Below are positions 20,280 through 21,785 of a DNA stretch of 21,785 nucleotides, one piece after another. Source of the stretch: JANOBJ01 sp031411575 (GTDB taxonomy: Bacteria > Pseudomonadota > Gammaproteobacteria > Burkholderiales > Burkholderiaceae_C); NCBI GenBank assembly GCA_031411575.1, contig JANOBJ010000237.1, positions 1-21,785 of the forward strand. Direction: 5' to 3'. Under the pieces are notes generated by a model. The model searched no databases, was not told the origin of the DNA, and saw nothing but the letters and a program-made list of their open reading frames with translations. The translations under genes and the position numbers were made by a program. Within the stretch, counting starts at the first letter, position 1. Every line of letters starts with the position of its first letter.

Positions 20280-21785
20280 CTACTGCGCCCCGCCCTCGCC
20301 GGCGGGTGACGCGTCCTGCGCACCCTGACCCGGCTTGCGGCGGCGACGACGGCGCTTCCTGGCTGGCGCGGCGGGATCTTCCTGCATGTCCTCGCCCTCT
20401 GGCTGGGGTGCAGCCGTGGCCGTGCCGGCAGGCTGGTCAGCCGCCGCGTTGCGCGGGCGCGGGCGGCCGGATGGCGATTTGTGTGCCTCTTCCCGCGCCT
20501 GCTCGACCAGGTCTTCGCGCACCGAGTCGCTGGCCATGCTGAACTCCTGCCACCAGTCGGCCAGGGTCTCGTCGATCTCGCCGACATCGGCGCGCAGCCG
20601 CATGAAGTCAAAACCGGCGCGAAAGCGCGGCTGCTCCACCAGGCCGAACGGCGTGTGGCCGGAGCGCTTGTCAAAGCGCGGCTGCATCATCCAGATTTCG
20701 CGCATGTCGGCAGCCAGCTTGCCGCGGCCCGACACGTCGCCGATGCGGGCGTTGAACACCTCGTCAATCGCGTCCTGCAGCGCCGGGAACGGCGGCTGGC
20801 GTTGCTTTTGCCGCTGCGCCCAGCCATCGCGCACATCGGCCCACAGCACACAGGCCAGCAGGAAACTTGGCGCCACCGGCTTGCCCTCGCCCACGCGGCG
20901 GTCGGTATCTTGCAGCGCGGCGTTCACGAACGGCTGTTCGGCCCGCTCGACCGTGACGTCCAGCAGCGGGTAGATGCCGCGCGCCATGCCCAGTTTCTTG
21001 AGCTGCTCGATGGTGGCCAGCGAGTGGCCGGTCTGTAGCAGCTTGAGCATTTCGTCAAACAGCCGGCTTTGCGGCACATCGGCCAGCAGCGCCTGTGACT
21101 CGATCAGCGGCTTGGCGGTCTTGGGGTCGAGCGTGAACCCCAGCGGGCTGAGCTTGGCGGCAAAGCGCACGGCGCGGATGATGCGCACCGGGTCTTCGCG
21201 GTAGCGTGTGGCCGGGTCGCCAATCATGCGCAGGGTTTTCTTCTTCACGTCCTTGATGCCGCCGTGGTAATCCACCACGATCTGCGTCTCGGGGTCGTAG
21301 TACATGGCGTTGATGGTGAAGTCGCGCCGTGTCGCGTCTTCGTCCTGCGGGCCCCAGACGTTGTCGCGCAGCACGCGGCCGGTGGAATCGACCGCGTGCT
21401 TCATGCCGGCCAGCTCGTTCTTGCTGGTTTTCTCATTGCCCGCCACCGCCTCGGCCGCCGCGTTGTCCATGTGGGCGCGGAATGTTGACACCTCGATCAC
21501 CTCGTGCTCGCGGCCGCGGCCGTACACCACGTGCACGATGCGAAAACGCCGCCCGATGATGAAGGCGCGACGAAACAGGCCCTTGACCTGCTCGGGCGTG
21601 GCGTTGGTGGCCACGTCAAAATCCTTCGGCCGCAGGCCCACCAGCAGGTCGCGCACGGCGCCACCCACGATGTAGGCCTCGTAGCCCGCCTCCTGGAGCG
21701 TGCGCACCACGTTGGAGGCCCGTTCGTCGACCAGCGAGGGATCGATACCGTGAACCTCGGCGGCGACTTCCTCGCGCTGGCCGAA
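20280..21785 (-). CDS. pcnB: Poly(A) polymerase I (5' partial at window edge)
   Basis: The frame is open to the window's right edge, so the true start lies beyond 21785; the GTG at 21710 is internal. The visible 501 residues begin with the PcnB block ending GIDPSLVDERASNVVRTLQE, then AYIVGGAVRDLLVG and KDFDVATNA, which give the nucleotidyltransferase Gly-Gly and Asp-x-Asp catalytic residues. RRDFTINAMYYDP and REDPVRIIRAVRFAAKL follow. It adds 3' poly(A) tails that mark RNAs for decay. Lack of clear CCA-adding features and the basic C-terminal tail (ARKRRRRRRKPGQG) favour PcnB over a CCA enzyme. Stop is TAG. The glutaredoxin-like gene and folK follow on the same strand. Confidence 0.95.
   Translation of the reverse strand, partial: FGQREEVAAEVHGIDPSLVDERASNVVRTLQEAGYEAYIVGGAVRDLLVGLRPKDFDVATNATPEQVKGLFRRAFIIGRRFRIVHVVYGRGREHEVIEVSTFRAHMDNAAAEAVAGNEKTSKNELAGMKHAVDSTGRVLRDNVWGPQDEDATRRDFTINAMYYDPETQIVVDYHGGIKDVKKKTLRMIGDPATRYREDPVRIIRAVRFAAKLSPLGFTLDPKTAKPLIESQALLADVPQSRLFDEMLKLLQTGHSLATIEQLKKLGMARGIYPLLDVTVERAEQPFVNAALQDTDRRVGEGKPVAPSFLLACVLWADVRDGWAQRQKQRQPPFPALQDAIDEVFNARIGDVSGRGKLAADMREIWMMQPRFDKRSGHTPFGLVEQPRFRAGFDFMRLRADVGEIDETLADWWQEFSMASDSVREDLVEQAREEAHKSPSGRPRPRNAAADQPAGTATAAPQPEGEDMQEDPAAPARKRRRRRRKPGQGAQDASPAGEGGAQ

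Noticed and set aside
21708..21710. GTG at 21710 as the start of pcnB
   Set aside because: Upstream codons in frame continue the conserved PcnB N-terminus to the window edge, so the gene is cut by the window rather than starting here.

Overview
The window looks like a stretch of chromosome from a GC-rich betaproteobacterium, most likely Burkholderiales and probably Comamonadaceae. This is inferred from the gene families, the pcnB/folK, rpsP-rimM-trmD-rplS and phhB/rsgA arrangements, and six copies of a short AT-rich GCTAT-N7-ATAGC palindrome. No homology search was possible. I see no insertion sequence, phage, integrase, CRISPR array or rRNA. The content is mostly housekeeping with a small catabolic cluster at the left end.

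Layout. Positions 1-3848 (+) hold a three-gene metabolic cluster: a SAF-domain homoserine-dehydrogenase-like oxidoreductase cut by the window edge, a beta-hydroxyacid dehydrogenase, and a D-aminoacylase-like amidohydrolase. Two tRNA genes, Ala(CGC) and Lys(CTT), follow at 3907-4078 and end in a strong terminator. On the minus strand, a DEAD-box RNA helicase with an RGG-type tail and a long structured leader (5390 to about 7516) is followed by a class I methyltransferase (4139-5365). Oligoribonuclease orn (-) diverges from a + strand run: Ste24-like M48 peptidase, pterin dehydratase phhB and ribosome GTPase rsgA (8351-10923). Converging on this are a CobD/CbiB-like membrane protein and a Nudix CoA pyrophosphatase (10941-12699, -).

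The ribosomal operon rpsP-rimM-trmD-rplS occupies 12811-15094 (-). rpsP and rplS each have a promoter, and these share an identical 20-bp block. Between rimM and trmD lies an unusual hairpin-rich spacer. A GNAT acetyltransferase and a TM2-like membrane protein lie on + (15202-16228). A phosphate module follows on minus: a DUF47/PhoU-like protein plus a Pit phosphate transporter (16309-17988), headed by a triple PHO-box-like repeat. Next, also on minus, come a periplasmic cytochrome P460-cupredoxin fusion (18210-19040) with a G-run tandem repeat and a tandem 13-mer upstream, folK, a DUF4124-glutaredoxin protein, and pcnB, which runs off the right edge.

Themes. Several genes act in RNA metabolism (RNA helicase, Orn, PcnB, TrmD, RimM, RsgA, tRNAs). 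The least ordinary signals are the P460-cupredoxin gene with its repeat-rich upstream DNA, the PHO boxes over the DUF47-pit promoter, the structured helicase leader, a recurrent -10-like hexamer 6-7 nt before SD-less ATGs, and the 17-bp palindrome family, which sits inside four genes in only the two frames that avoid a stop. I found no clear novel multi-gene defence or mobile system.
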